This document shows, in pieces, positions 56,434-64,000 of a DNA stretch of 64,000 bases. Numbering within the stretch: position 1 is the stretch's first letter; the number at the start of each line of letters is the position of its first letter. Below the pieces are notes generated by a model. That model was not told where the DNA came from and searched no databases. It was given only the letters and a program-made list of their open reading frames with translations. The stretch lies in contig JAGSGY010000004.1 of the NCBI GenBank assembly GCA_023954855.1, positions 82,918 through 146,917 on the forward strand, given 5' to 3'. The stretch is from Pseudomonadota bacterium (GTDB lineage Bacteria; Myxococcota_A; UBA796; GCA-2862545). The position numbers were made by a program, and so were the translations under genes.

Positions 56434-58356
56434 CTATTCGTCCGGAGTGGACGGTGCAGGGACCTCGACAATCTCGTCTTTGTTCATGGTCAGCACGTGG
56501 AAGTCGCGCTCTGCGGCCCCGTTCTCGGCGACCCCAGAGAGGCCGCTCACACCGCCTTCGACGTCTGCGGACAGCAGCGCCTCCAAGAAGGCGGTGCGCG
56601 TCTTGGCGCCACTTGCGGCAGCCGCGCCCAGGAGGAGACCGACGTCGTGCACGTTGGCTTCGAGTGCCGTGGGGGACCTGCCAAAGTCGGCCCGATACTC
56701 CACGACGAACGGGTCCTCGTCGGGCTCGGCGCGCCAGAACGAGTCCACGAAGAAGCTGCCACGCGTGTAGAGGCCACCGCGGGTGACCAAGTCGGGGTGA
56801 TCCCAGCCGGAGAGCCCAAGCAGCGGAATGGTCGGTCCATCGCGCTCGACCTGGAAGTCGCCAATCGGAAACTCCTCGTAGGCGAGCGCTGCACACGCGA
56901 TGGGGACACGCTTGTGGTTCTCGGGGACGAAGAGCGCCTCGAAGTCGAGCTCCGGAGGCAAGACCACGCGGTCCGGGTTGCCACCCTTTTCTTCCGTCGA
57001 CTCCTTGAGATCGCGGAACTCGCGGGCGCGAGCCTCGTAGTCCTTGCGACCAAGCTTCGAGGCGAACGGGATCAGGTCCGTCGCGACCGGGTCGTAGAAC
57101 TCGACGACCGTCACCGTGGCCTCGCGGGCCTCTGCCTCGGCCTGGAAGGCCTCCGCGGCGGTGTGTCCGTAGTTGTTGTCGGGGGCGAAGATGGCGAAGG
57201 TGCGCAGCTCTTCGACGCCAATCACGTGGTCAAGCAATGCGGTGACCTGGGCGCGCTGGGTGACCTGTCCCTGCACGAGGAAGCGACTCGACTCTTCGAC
57301 CTCGATCGCCTGAGAAAGCGACAACAACGGCAGCCGCATGGCCTCAGCGGCAGCGACCACAGGGGCGGATTCATCCGTCAGCAGCGGACCGACGACCGCG
57401 ATGACGCCTTCCTCGAAGGCGAGCGCATCGAGTGCCTTAACCGCGGACTCTGCCGTGCTTCCGCTGTCCCGGAACACGAGGGTGCGCGACTGGGCGCCGT
57501 AGCCGAGCTCGAGCGCGTCCTTCACCTGGTTTCCGGCCACGCCGTACTTGCCGGAGAGCGGCAGCAGCACACCGATACGATCGGACTGAATCGCCGCTCC
57601 ATCTAGGCGACGCTGGAAGTACTTGGCGGCCTCGGCCTCGGCTTCGTCGGCCGGACTCGCAGCCACTTGATCCGCAATTCGGCGGGCCTTTGCCTCGTCA
57701 CCGTCGTCGAGCGCGGCCTCGGCGCGGTCCAGACGAGACCCCTCTTCGGAGGCCTCGCCGGTCGGCCCATCGAGGACCACATCGCTGTCGGCCGGTGCCG
57801 CATCGAGCAGCGCAATCGCCCGCTGAATGCGGCTGAGCACGTCTTCATCGTCGCGGGCTGCTGAGACGGCGCGCTTCGAATAGTCGCGCTGCTTGCGGGT
57901 GTCGCTTCGGGAGGCCGCGTATTTGGCCAGCAGCAAGTAGCGGTCTGCATTCTGGGTGGGGAGACACTCCTTGTCGGAGGCCTCGCTGAGCAGGCCGGCG
58001 ACGCGGGCATCCACGCCGTCGTAGGCATCGAGAAGCGCCAAGCCCAGGCGCGCCGCTGAGCGAACCGCTCCGCTTCCCTGCCCTTCAGCCTCGCGGAACC
58101 ACTTGTGCGCCGCATCGGTCTCGCCGAGCAGACGACGCTGCTCACCGGCATGCAGAAGCACCGTCGGACGCTCCGAAGCCGTCGCGCCGTCCTCGTTGGT
58201 CGCCGCATCTTCGAGCAGACGCGCCGCCTTCTCGCGATCGGTCGTGGCAAACGCCGCGGCGTCCTCGACCACATCGGGTGTGGGCAGGCGTCGGCCGGCC
58301 ATCGCAGGCGTAGCGAGCAGCCCGAGGAGGGCGAATAGAAGTGGGCGTCGAATCAA
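56434..58356 (-). CDS. LpoA/penicillin-binding-protein-activator-like periplasmic protein
   Basis: The 640-residue protein has a signal peptide (MIRRPLLFALLGLLATPAMA), a TPR-like helical part (about residues 30-240) and a type I periplasmic-binding fold (about 255-620; IGVLLPLSGKYGVAGNQVKDALELG, VVGPLLTDESAPVVAAAEAMRLPLLSLSQ, FAIFAPDNNYGHTAAEAFQAE). This layout is that of LpoA/YraM, activators of peptidoglycan synthases, though without a lipobox here; a branched-chain amino-acid receptor is the alternative. It uses a TTG start overlapping the dnaJ stop (TTGA), so translation is coupled. Confidence 0.83.
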   Translation of the reverse strand: MIRRPLLFALLGLLATPAMAGRRLPTPDVVEDAAAFATTDREKAARLLEDAATNEDGATASERPTVLLHAGEQRRLLGETDAAHKWFREAEGQGSGAVRSAARLGLALLDAYDGVDARVAGLLSEASDKECLPTQNADRYLLLAKYAASRSDTRKQRDYSKRAVSAARDDEDVLSRIQRAIALLDAAPADSDVVLDGPTGEASEEGSRLDRAEAALDDGDEAKARRIADQVAASPADEAEAEAAKYFQRRLDGAAIQSDRIGVLLPLSGKYGVAGNQVKDALELGYGAQSRTLVFRDSGSTAESAVKALDALAFEEGVIAVVGPLLTDESAPVVAAAEAMRLPLLSLSQAIEVEESSRFLVQGQVTQRAQVTALLDHVIGVEELRTFAIFAPDNNYGHTAAEAFQAEAEAREATVTVVEFYDPVATDLIPFASKLGRKDYEARAREFRDLKESTEEKGGNPDRVVLPPELDFEALFVPENHKRVPIACAALAYEEFPIGDFQVERDGPTIPLLGLSGWDHPDLVTRGGLYTRGSFFVDSFWRAEPDEDPFVVEYRADFGRSPTALEANVHDVGLLLGAAAASGAKTRTAFLEALLSADVEGGVSGLSGVAENGAAERDFHVLTMNKDEIVEVPAPSTPDE

Positions 58357-59432
58357 GAGGCCTCCACGGAGGAGCGGATGCGGACGACCTCATCAAAGGC
58401 TGCGCGCAGGGGATGCCGGCTTGCGGAGAGTGCGCGAGCCCAGCCAGCTAAGGCTTCGCGTTCGGAGTTGGAGAGCTCGGTCGGAACCTCGAGCATCACC
58501 TGAAGATGCAGGTCCCCTCGCCCAGAGCGGCCGACTTTCGGCATGCCTCGGCCCGCCAAGCGGAAGATCTTGCCCGACGGGGTGCCCGGGGCGATGCGAA
58601 TCGTCGTCTGCCCCTCGATCGTAGGCACGACGACATCTGCGCCAGTCGCAACTTCAGAAAAGGTCAGGGGCAGCTCCACGAGAAGGTCGTCTCCGCGCCG
58701 TCGGAACAAGGTGTGCTCCGCAACGTTCACGATCACGAACAGGTCACCGGCCTCCCCGCTTCCCGTCGGCGCATCTCCTTTGCCTGACAGCTTGAGCTTC
58801 TGCCCAGTCGCGACCCCCTTGGGGACCTTCACGACGAGCGAGTCTTCGATGGAGATTCGCCCGTCGCCATCGCAGGTGTTGCACGGTTTCACAACGGTAA
58901 AGCCCTGCCCGTCGCAGTGGTAGCAGCTCGTCCGGAACAAGCGGGCCCCACTCGAGCGTCCTGTGCCGCCGCAGGGCTCACAGATCGCGCGCCCCCCTTC
59001 AGGCTCGGCACCGTCGCCGCCACAGTGGTGACAGTGCACGCGCCGAGGCACAACGATCGGGCGGTCGAGGCCCGTCGCGACTTCTTCGAGAGTCAGCGAG
59101 ACCGTGTAGCGGAGATCCGTGCCCCGATCCTGGGTCTTCCGACGGAACATGCCTCCGAAGAAACTTCCGATGACCTCGTTGACGTCCTCGGGCTTCGGCG
59201 GTCGGCCGTCCGGCGTGTACAGCGGTCCGAGCCGGTCATAGCGCGACCGCTGCTCGGGATCCGAGAGCACCGTGTACGCCTCGGTCACATCCTTGAAGCG
59301 TTGCTCCGCTTCGGGTTCGGAGTTCCGATCCGGATGAAAACGCATCGCGAGGGCGCGGTAGGCCCGCTTGATCTCGTCTTGCGATGAGCGTCGTCCGACG
59401 CCGAGCACGTTGTAGTAGTCGCGATGAGCCAC
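58353..59432 (-). CDS. dnaJ: DnaJ-family co-chaperone
   Basis: The protein of about 359 residues has a J domain with HPD (FHPDRN), a short G/F region (GSFFGGMFRRK), a complete zinc-finger region with four C-x-x-C-x-G repeats (CHHCGG, CEPCGG, CYHCDG, CNTCDG) and a C-terminal substrate-binding domain (VKVPKGVATGQKLKLSGKGDAP, RGDLHLQVMLEVPTELS). The short G/F region suggests a specialised DnaJ. GTG start with GAGGA upstream is preferred over a start nine codons earlier. It lies near, and is divergent from, an atypical dnaK, which is its likely partner. Confidence 0.92.
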   Translation of the reverse strand: MAHRDYYNVLGVGRRSSQDEIKRAYRALAMRFHPDRNSEPEAEQRFKDVTEAYTVLSDPEQRSRYDRLGPLYTPDGRPPKPEDVNEVIGSFFGGMFRRKTQDRGTDLRYTVSLTLEEVATGLDRPIVVPRRVHCHHCGGDGAEPEGGRAICEPCGGTGRSSGARLFRTSCYHCDGQGFTVVKPCNTCDGDGRISIEDSLVVKVPKGVATGQKLKLSGKGDAPTGSGEAGDLFVIVNVAEHTLFRRRGDDLLVELPLTFSEVATGADVVVPTIEGQTTIRIAPGTPSGKIFRLAGRGMPKVGRSGRGDLHLQVMLEVPTELSNSEREALAGWARALSASRHPLRAAFDEVVRIRSSVEAS

Positions 59433-59512
59433 GGAGTCCTCGAGAGCGCCTGAGCGCACACGCGACGGTTAACCCGAATCGCGCGGCAGTCCGGGACGCC
59501 AGGTGGGCAAGG

Positions 59513-60112
59513 TCAGAGGTTGCGCTTCGCGGGCCCACGAGCGGGTGGGATGTCGGAGGCAGTATCGGGCGACGTAGGCTCGCTGAAGGCGGCAAACGGA
59601 TCGGGCGCAGGTGCCGCCGCAGGAACCCTCGAGGGCTTCGGCGGCGCCGTGATCGGATCGGGGTCGGCCGGCGTGATGCGCGGAAGTTCAAGCGCGAGGA
59701 CGAGCAACTCCTCGAGGCCCGAATCAAAGAGCGGCAGCCTTTCTTCGCCCCGATGGGGACGGGTAAACGACCACACCCAGCGGTGTTCGAGGGCCGCCTC
59801 CCTATAGAGACGATGCTCGTGGCCCTCTGAGCCCGTGAAGGTCAGACGCACGCGGTCCCCCTCGCCCATGGGCGCACACTCGATGAAGCGCTCGCCCTTT
59901 CGGATCACAAGGTTCTCACCTTGGCGCGCACAAGCCAGGTGCCCCACGACTGCCGCAAAGGCCTCGAGATCGTCGAAGAGTTCATCCCGAGCCGCTCGGG
60001 CCTTCGAAAGCGCACGCTCGCGCTCCGCAATGGCTCGAGCGCGAGCCGCCTCCTCTTCATCCAGTTTTGCCTTCATGCGCTCGGCCAGCTTCGAGCCACG
60101 TCGTTCGCCCAT
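59513..60112 (-). CDS. Hypothetical coiled-coil protein
   Basis: The 199-residue protein has a basic N-terminus and an Ala/Glu/Arg-rich coiled coil (about residues 8-50), a central beta domain with GENLVIRKGERFIECAPMGEGDRVRLTFTGSEGHEHRLYREAAL, and a Pro/Ala-rich disordered tail. GAGGAGG precedes the ATG. It heads the minus-strand operon and is divergent from the dnaK gene across 186 bp. Co-expression with dnaJ is likely. The function is unknown. Confidence 0.75.
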   Translation of the reverse strand: MGERRGSKLAERMKAKLDEEEAARARAIAERERALSKARAARDELFDDLEAFAAVVGHLACARQGENLVIRKGERFIECAPMGEGDRVRLTFTGSEGHEHRLYREAALEHRWVWSFTRPHRGEERLPLFDSGLEELLVLALELPRITPADPDPITAPPKPSRVPAAAPAPDPFAAFSEPTSPDTASDIPPARGPAKRNL

Positions 60113-60298
60113 TCTTGAGCCTCCTCGACGAAGGATAACCACGCGGGACCCACCGTCACGGGACAGTCGCACACGCTCTCTTCATCAAGGGGCAACAACG
60201 TGCAGCACTCGACTCGTTGACCGAATGTCTGCGTACGTGCTATTCCGTGGCGCGGCTTGCCCCGGGAGCAGGCCACCATCCCGGAGATGCGAACCCCC

Positions 60299-62113
60299 AT
60301 GGGTAGGGCGATTGGAATCGACCTCGGCACAACGAATTCATGTGCCGCAACGATCGAGGCTGGAAAGCCACGGTTGATCACGTATCGGGATGGTCAAAAG
60401 ACCATTCCGTCCGTCTTTGCGATCGACAAGAAGGGCAACCGACTTGTAGGCGACGAGGCGAAGAAGCAGGCTGCCGCAAACGCGGGCAGCACCGTCATGG
60501 CGTCAAAACGCCTGATCGGTCGAAGCTTCGGTGGTCAAGCGATGGAGAAGATGCAGCAGGTCTTCACCTACGAACTCGTCGAAGGCGAGTCGAGTGAAGT
60601 GCTCATCAAGGTGAAAGACCAGGTCTTCACCTTGGAGCAGATCTCCGCTGCCATCCTGCGTCGTATCAAGGAAGCCGCTGAAGATGCCCTCGACGAAGAA
60701 GTCGACCAGGCCGTCATCACGGTTCCCGCGTACTTCAACGACCGCCAGCGTCAGGCCGTTCGGTCTGCTGGAAAGCTGGCCGGTCTGAAGGTCCTGCGTG
60801 TGCTCAACGAGCCCACTGCAGCTGCCCTCGCCTACGGTCTTGGGCGCACGCTGAACCAGCGTGTGGCCATCTACGACCTCGGCGGCGGAACCTTCGACAT
60901 CTCGATCATCGACATCAAAGACAAGATCTTTGAGGTGATCGCGACGGGCGGTGACACGTTCCTCGGCGGCGTCGACTTTGACGACCGGCTGATGCAGTAC
61001 GTGATGCAGCAGTTCCTCAAGGACACAGGCATCGACCTGTCCTACGACCGAACTGCTGTCACCCGTGTGCGCGAGGCGGCTGAGGACGCGAAGATCGCGC
61101 TCTCCAGCGTCGAGACTTCCCGCATCACCGTCGAGTGCGTCGCTGAAGACGAAGACGGCGCCGAGCTCGACTTGGTGCTCGACGTCAGCCGTCAGATGCT
61201 CGAGTCGCTCACTGAAGATCTGGTCGACCGCTCGATCGAGACCTGCGAGCGCATCCTCAAAGAGGCCGGCACCGACAAGGACGGCGTTCACGAGATCTTG
61301 CTCGTCGGTGGCCAGTCGCGCATGCCCATGGTGCGCCAGAAGCTCGCCGGGTTCATCGGCAAGCCTCCGTCCCAGAAGGTGCACCCCGACGAGGCCGTGG
61401 CCATCGGTGCCGCGATCATGGCTCACAGCCTCTCGGCGCGCGCCGGCGCACACACCGTCACTCTTCTTGACGTGCTTCCCCAGCCCATCGGCATCGCCGG
61501 AAAGGGTGGCGCGATGCACACGCTGTTCAAGAAGAACCAGCCCCTGCCCGACTACAAGACCCGTACCCTCACCACCAGCCGGGACGACCAGCGTTCCATC
61601 ATGCTGCGCGTGTACCAGGGCGAGTCCGACTACGTCGCCGAGAACGAGCTTCTCGGAACCTTCCACTTCTACAACATCCGCCAGGCACCCGCGAAGTCTG
61701 TGAAGGTCAGCGTGACCTTCCACATCGACTCCGAGGGCATCCTGAACCTCACGGCGATCGACAAAGAGTCGGGCCAGACGGTGGAGTCGCGCCTGAACCT
61801 CGGCAAGAACGAGGCGGCAGGTCCGAAGAAGAAGAAGAAGCGCAAGAAGAAGAAGGCCGAGGCTCCCGCCCCGCCGCCGATGCCGCTGAACATGCCGACC
61901 AGCTCGCTCTCCCAGCAGAACCCTCTGCTCAATGGCGACGACGAGGCACAGGACACCGAGCAGCCGACCGCACCGCCCACGCCGAAGCAGGCCGCGCCGC
62001 TGCAAGCGCCGACTTCGACGCCTGCGCCGGGCAATCGTCTGCTCGCACCCAAGGCCGAAGAGAAGGGCTTCTTCGCCCGCCTTCTCGGCATGCTGTTCTT
62101 CTGGCGTAAGTGA
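60299..62113 (+). CDS. Hsp70/DnaK-type chaperone with atypical C-terminus
   Basis: The 604-residue protein has a complete nucleotide-binding domain (IGIDLGTTNSC, VITVPAYFNDRQRQA, VLRVLNEPTAAALAYGLG, IYDLGGGTFDISI, ILLVGGQSRMPMV) and the beta substrate-binding region up to LNLG (about residue 505). The helical lid is missing. In its place are a Lys-rich run (about 510-521), a Pro/Ala/Gln-rich linker and a hydrophobic end, GFFARLLGMLFFWRK, that could bind membrane. The ATG giving MGRAIG is chosen because it aligns with other DnaK N-termini; an ATG four codons upstream is possible. It is a lidless Hsp70, and not necessarily the housekeeping DnaK. Confidence 0.92.
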   Translation: MGRAIGIDLGTTNSCAATIEAGKPRLITYRDGQKTIPSVFAIDKKGNRLVGDEAKKQAAANAGSTVMASKRLIGRSFGGQAMEKMQQVFTYELVEGESSEVLIKVKDQVFTLEQISAAILRRIKEAAEDALDEEVDQAVITVPAYFNDRQRQAVRSAGKLAGLKVLRVLNEPTAAALAYGLGRTLNQRVAIYDLGGGTFDISIIDIKDKIFEVIATGGDTFLGGVDFDDRLMQYVMQQFLKDTGIDLSYDRTAVTRVREAAEDAKIALSSVETSRITVECVAEDEDGAELDLVLDVSRQMLESLTEDLVDRSIETCERILKEAGTDKDGVHEILLVGGQSRMPMVRQKLAGFIGKPPSQKVHPDEAVAIGAAIMAHSLSARAGAHTVTLLDVLPQPIGIAGKGGAMHTLFKKNQPLPDYKTRTLTTSRDDQRSIMLRVYQGESDYVAENELLGTFHFYNIRQAPAKSVKVSVTFHIDSEGILNLTAIDKESGQTVESRLNLGKNEAAGPKKKKKRKKKKAEAPAPPPMPLNMPTSSLSQQNPLLNGDDEAQDTEQPTAPPTPKQAAPLQAPTSTPAPGNRLLAPKAEEKGFFARLLGMLFFWRK

Positions 62114-62925
62114 GCTTCGCCGAGCGCGTCGTCGTCGTTCTCGTTCAGCCGCAACAATCCGGAAATGTCGGAGCGGCTGCGCGAGCGATGAAGAACATGG
62201 GTCTCGAGCGGCTGGTGATCGTCGATCCGCCAGCCTACGACCCCGAGCGGGCTCGGTGGATGGCTCCAGGCTGCAACGACATCCTCGCTCGCATGCAGAT
62301 CGTGAAGACCCTCGACGAGGCGCTCGCCGGCGTACACATGGCTGTCGCCGCCACGGCGCGTCACCGCCGCTACGACCCCCGGGTGTTGTCCTCTGCGGAG
62401 CTGGCCCAGGAAGTCGTCGGGCTCGACGACGATCAAGTCGTGGCGATTCTCTTCGGCCGCGAGGATTCCGGTCTCGACAATGAGGCGGTCTTCCGCTGCG
62501 CGCGGGTGGTACGCATCCACACGCCCGATCACGCGAGCTTGAACCTATCCCAGGCCGTTCTCGTCATTGCTCACGACCTCTACGAAGCCGCTCGCGACGC
62601 TGGCCTCGCCGGAGGAAGCGGACGCATGGTGGGCGGCCGAAGCGCGTACAAGAGCACCGGGTCCCTTCAGCGCAAGGACGCCCGTGGCGAGGCCGCAGAT
62701 CTTCCGGCTCTCGAGCCCGGCGTTGAGGCCATCGTCGGACTGCTCGAGAGGGTCGGCTACACCCGTGCCGCCAACCCCACCAAGGTGAGCCTCACAACCC
62801 GGCAGGCCCTGCAGAGCGCCGGACTATCGGTGAAGGAAGTCCACGCACTGCGCGGCATGATCAGCCGTGTCGAGTGGGCCCTCGACAATCCCGAGCTCGA
62901 CTGGAAAGCTGGCAAGCGAAGCTAG
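62110..62925 (+). CDS. trmJ: tRNA 2'-O-methyltransferase TrmJ-like (SPOUT)
   Basis: The 271-residue protein has SpoU/TrmJ motifs: VVLVQPQQSGNVGAAARAMKNMGL, FGREDSGL, and LNLSQAVLVIAHDLYEA, with a C-terminal helical region. TrmJ methylates ribose at position 32 of tRNA, using S-adenosylmethionine. GTG start overlaps the dnaK stop (GTGA), so it is translated in the same transcript. No functional link to the chaperone is obvious. The assignment between TrmJ and related SPOUT enzymes rests on motif pattern and length. Confidence 0.9.
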   Translation: MSFAERVVVVLVQPQQSGNVGAAARAMKNMGLERLVIVDPPAYDPERARWMAPGCNDILARMQIVKTLDEALAGVHMAVAATARHRRYDPRVLSSAELAQEVVGLDDDQVVAILFGREDSGLDNEAVFRCARVVRIHTPDHASLNLSQAVLVIAHDLYEAARDAGLAGGSGRMVGGRSAYKSTGSLQRKDARGEAADLPALEPGVEAIVGLLERVGYTRAANPTKVSLTTRQALQSAGLSVKEVHALRGMISRVEWALDNPELDWKAGKRS

Positions 62926-62928
62926 ACG

Positions 62929-63597
62929 CTAGTCCACCGGAATCGCGAGCGGCCCTGTTACCGGCGCCTCGGTCTCCTGCACCGCTGGGCGATGCGGATC
63001 GAGCCAAGTGGTCACGACCAGTCGACCGTACTTGTCCCAAGCAGTCACCTCGATGGAGCTCGGGTCCAAGGTCCCGTCGATACGGCCCGTCTTCAGGCCG
63101 GTAGGCACGATGTGAGTGCGACTACGGGTGCCGTCGATCGCCTGACTCTCACCACCGATGAGCAGGACCGCGGCCCAGCTGCCATTGACCCGGACATTCC
63201 GCCCAGAGACCACTACTTCTGGAATCGGCGGCCAATTCTCGAAGCCCGTCGCCCTGCCGAGCACGCGGGTCACGAGGGCCTGAGCATCAGGGGCGCGCAC
63301 CGCCACAACGAGGTTGCCATCGCGAACGAAGGCCTCATTCCCGTCTCGAAGCGAGACATCGCCAAGGGACATGGCCACCCCAGACCGGTGCTTGACCTTG
63401 GCCTCATAGAAAGCCGCAGCATCCGTGTCGCCACGGCCCACGAAGACGCGCACGCTGCCGCTCTCATCGGCGAGCGGCGCGCTCCAGCCGGCCTCTGGCG
63501 CCATGTAGACCACGCGCCCCAGGCCGCTCACGCGCGCCGGATCCACGCCTGCGTGCAATCCACCCGCAAGTGCAGTGGCTAGCAGAAACGCAATCAT
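62929..63597 (-). CDS. Predicted secreted protein, unknown function
   Basis: The 222-residue protein has a signal peptide (MIAFLLATALAGGLHA) and a beta-rich soluble domain with VVYMAPEAGWSAPLADESGSVRVFVG and SVRV-type strands. No Cys-rich or catalytic motif is seen. It is convergent with trmJ (3-bp gap). I do not recognise the family. Its upstream region is shared with the murA promoter region. Confidence 0.65.
   Translation of the reverse strand: MIAFLLATALAGGLHAGVDPARVSGLGRVVYMAPEAGWSAPLADESGSVRVFVGRGDTDAAAFYEAKVKHRSGVAMSLGDVSLRDGNEAFVRDGNLVVAVRAPDAQALVTRVLGRATGFENWPPIPEVVVSGRNVRVNGSWAAVLLIGGESQAIDGTRSRTHIVPTGLKTGRIDGTLDPSSIEVTAWDKYGRLVVTTWLDPHRPAVQETEAPVTGPLAIPVD

Positions 63598-64000
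<403 letters not shown>

Overview
The window is 64 kb of GC-rich, tightly packed bacterial DNA from a Gram-negative organism with a Tol envelope system, outer-membrane-type lipoproteins, sigma-54 enhancer-binding regulators, a eukaryote-type Ser/Thr kinase fused to an ATPase and TPR tail, and many secreted repeat or Cys-rich proteins. This mix suggests Myxococcota or a related former deltaproteobacterial lineage. That placement rests on gene content only, because there is no rRNA here. The region reads as chromosomal: I see no insertion sequence, phage, integrase, CRISPR array or resistance island.

Layout. 1-5.5 kb: end of an RCC1-repeat gene, a lipoprotein, two divergent polyphosphate kinases (PPK2), a three-gene lipid operon (two hot-dog dehydratases and an SDR) and a small REDVRD-repeat secreted protein. 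5.5-10.1 kb: glyoxylate bypass (aceBA) facing its probable regulator. 10.2-15.1 kb: a repeat surface protein, a hemerythrin, and an operon of two acyl-CoA dehydrogenases plus an SDR that resembles IpdF of steroid-ring catabolism. 15-26 kb: PDZ, TerB-like and membrane proteins, an EEP-fold lipoprotein, exopolyphosphatase ppx, tRNA-Gly(CCC), a PAS histidine kinase and a large Ig-like-repeat lipoprotein. 26-30 kb: tolQ-tolR-tolA-like-tolB and a phytanoyl-CoA dioxygenase-like gene. 30-37.3 kb: kinase-STAND-TPR protein and a giant 2-hydroxyacyl-CoA dehydratase activase-type protein. 37.6-44.1 kb: sigma-54 activator, fused Fe-S/NrfD membrane subunit, molybdopterin oxidoreductase and TorD-like chaperone. 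44-49.8 kb: ArsC-TPR fusion, a second sigma-54 activator, and rubrerythrin, (Fe-S) protein and DUF3501. 49.8-64 kb: serine hydrolase, START-like protein, hemW, a minus-strand operon (hypothetical-dnaJ-LpoA-like-thiL-two CNNM proteins), an atypical dnaK, trmJ, and the start of murA.

How it fits together. An acyl-CoA/acetyl-CoA theme runs through the window: two lipid operons carry the same 14-bp KstR-type palindrome about 25 nt before their first gene, other genes carry TetR-type palindromes, and the glyoxylate bypass sits beside a short-chain acyl regulator. A polyphosphate theme (two PPK2 and PPX) and an oxygen/redox theme (rubrerythrin under a near-complete sigma-54 control region, hemerythrin, Mo-enzyme) are also clear. 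The sharpest regulatory find is the intergenic region at 46963-47172: TTTCGCG repeats plus a consensus -24/-12 promoter between a GAF-AAA activator and rubrerythrin.

Genome-style oddities are a strong TAG stop-codon preference, nearly all convergent gene pairs meeting within a few bases (four share stop codons in one CTAG), and frequent ATGA/GTGA/TTGA start-stop overlaps. Coordinates and motif matches were read by eye. Homology statements come from recognised motifs, not from searches.
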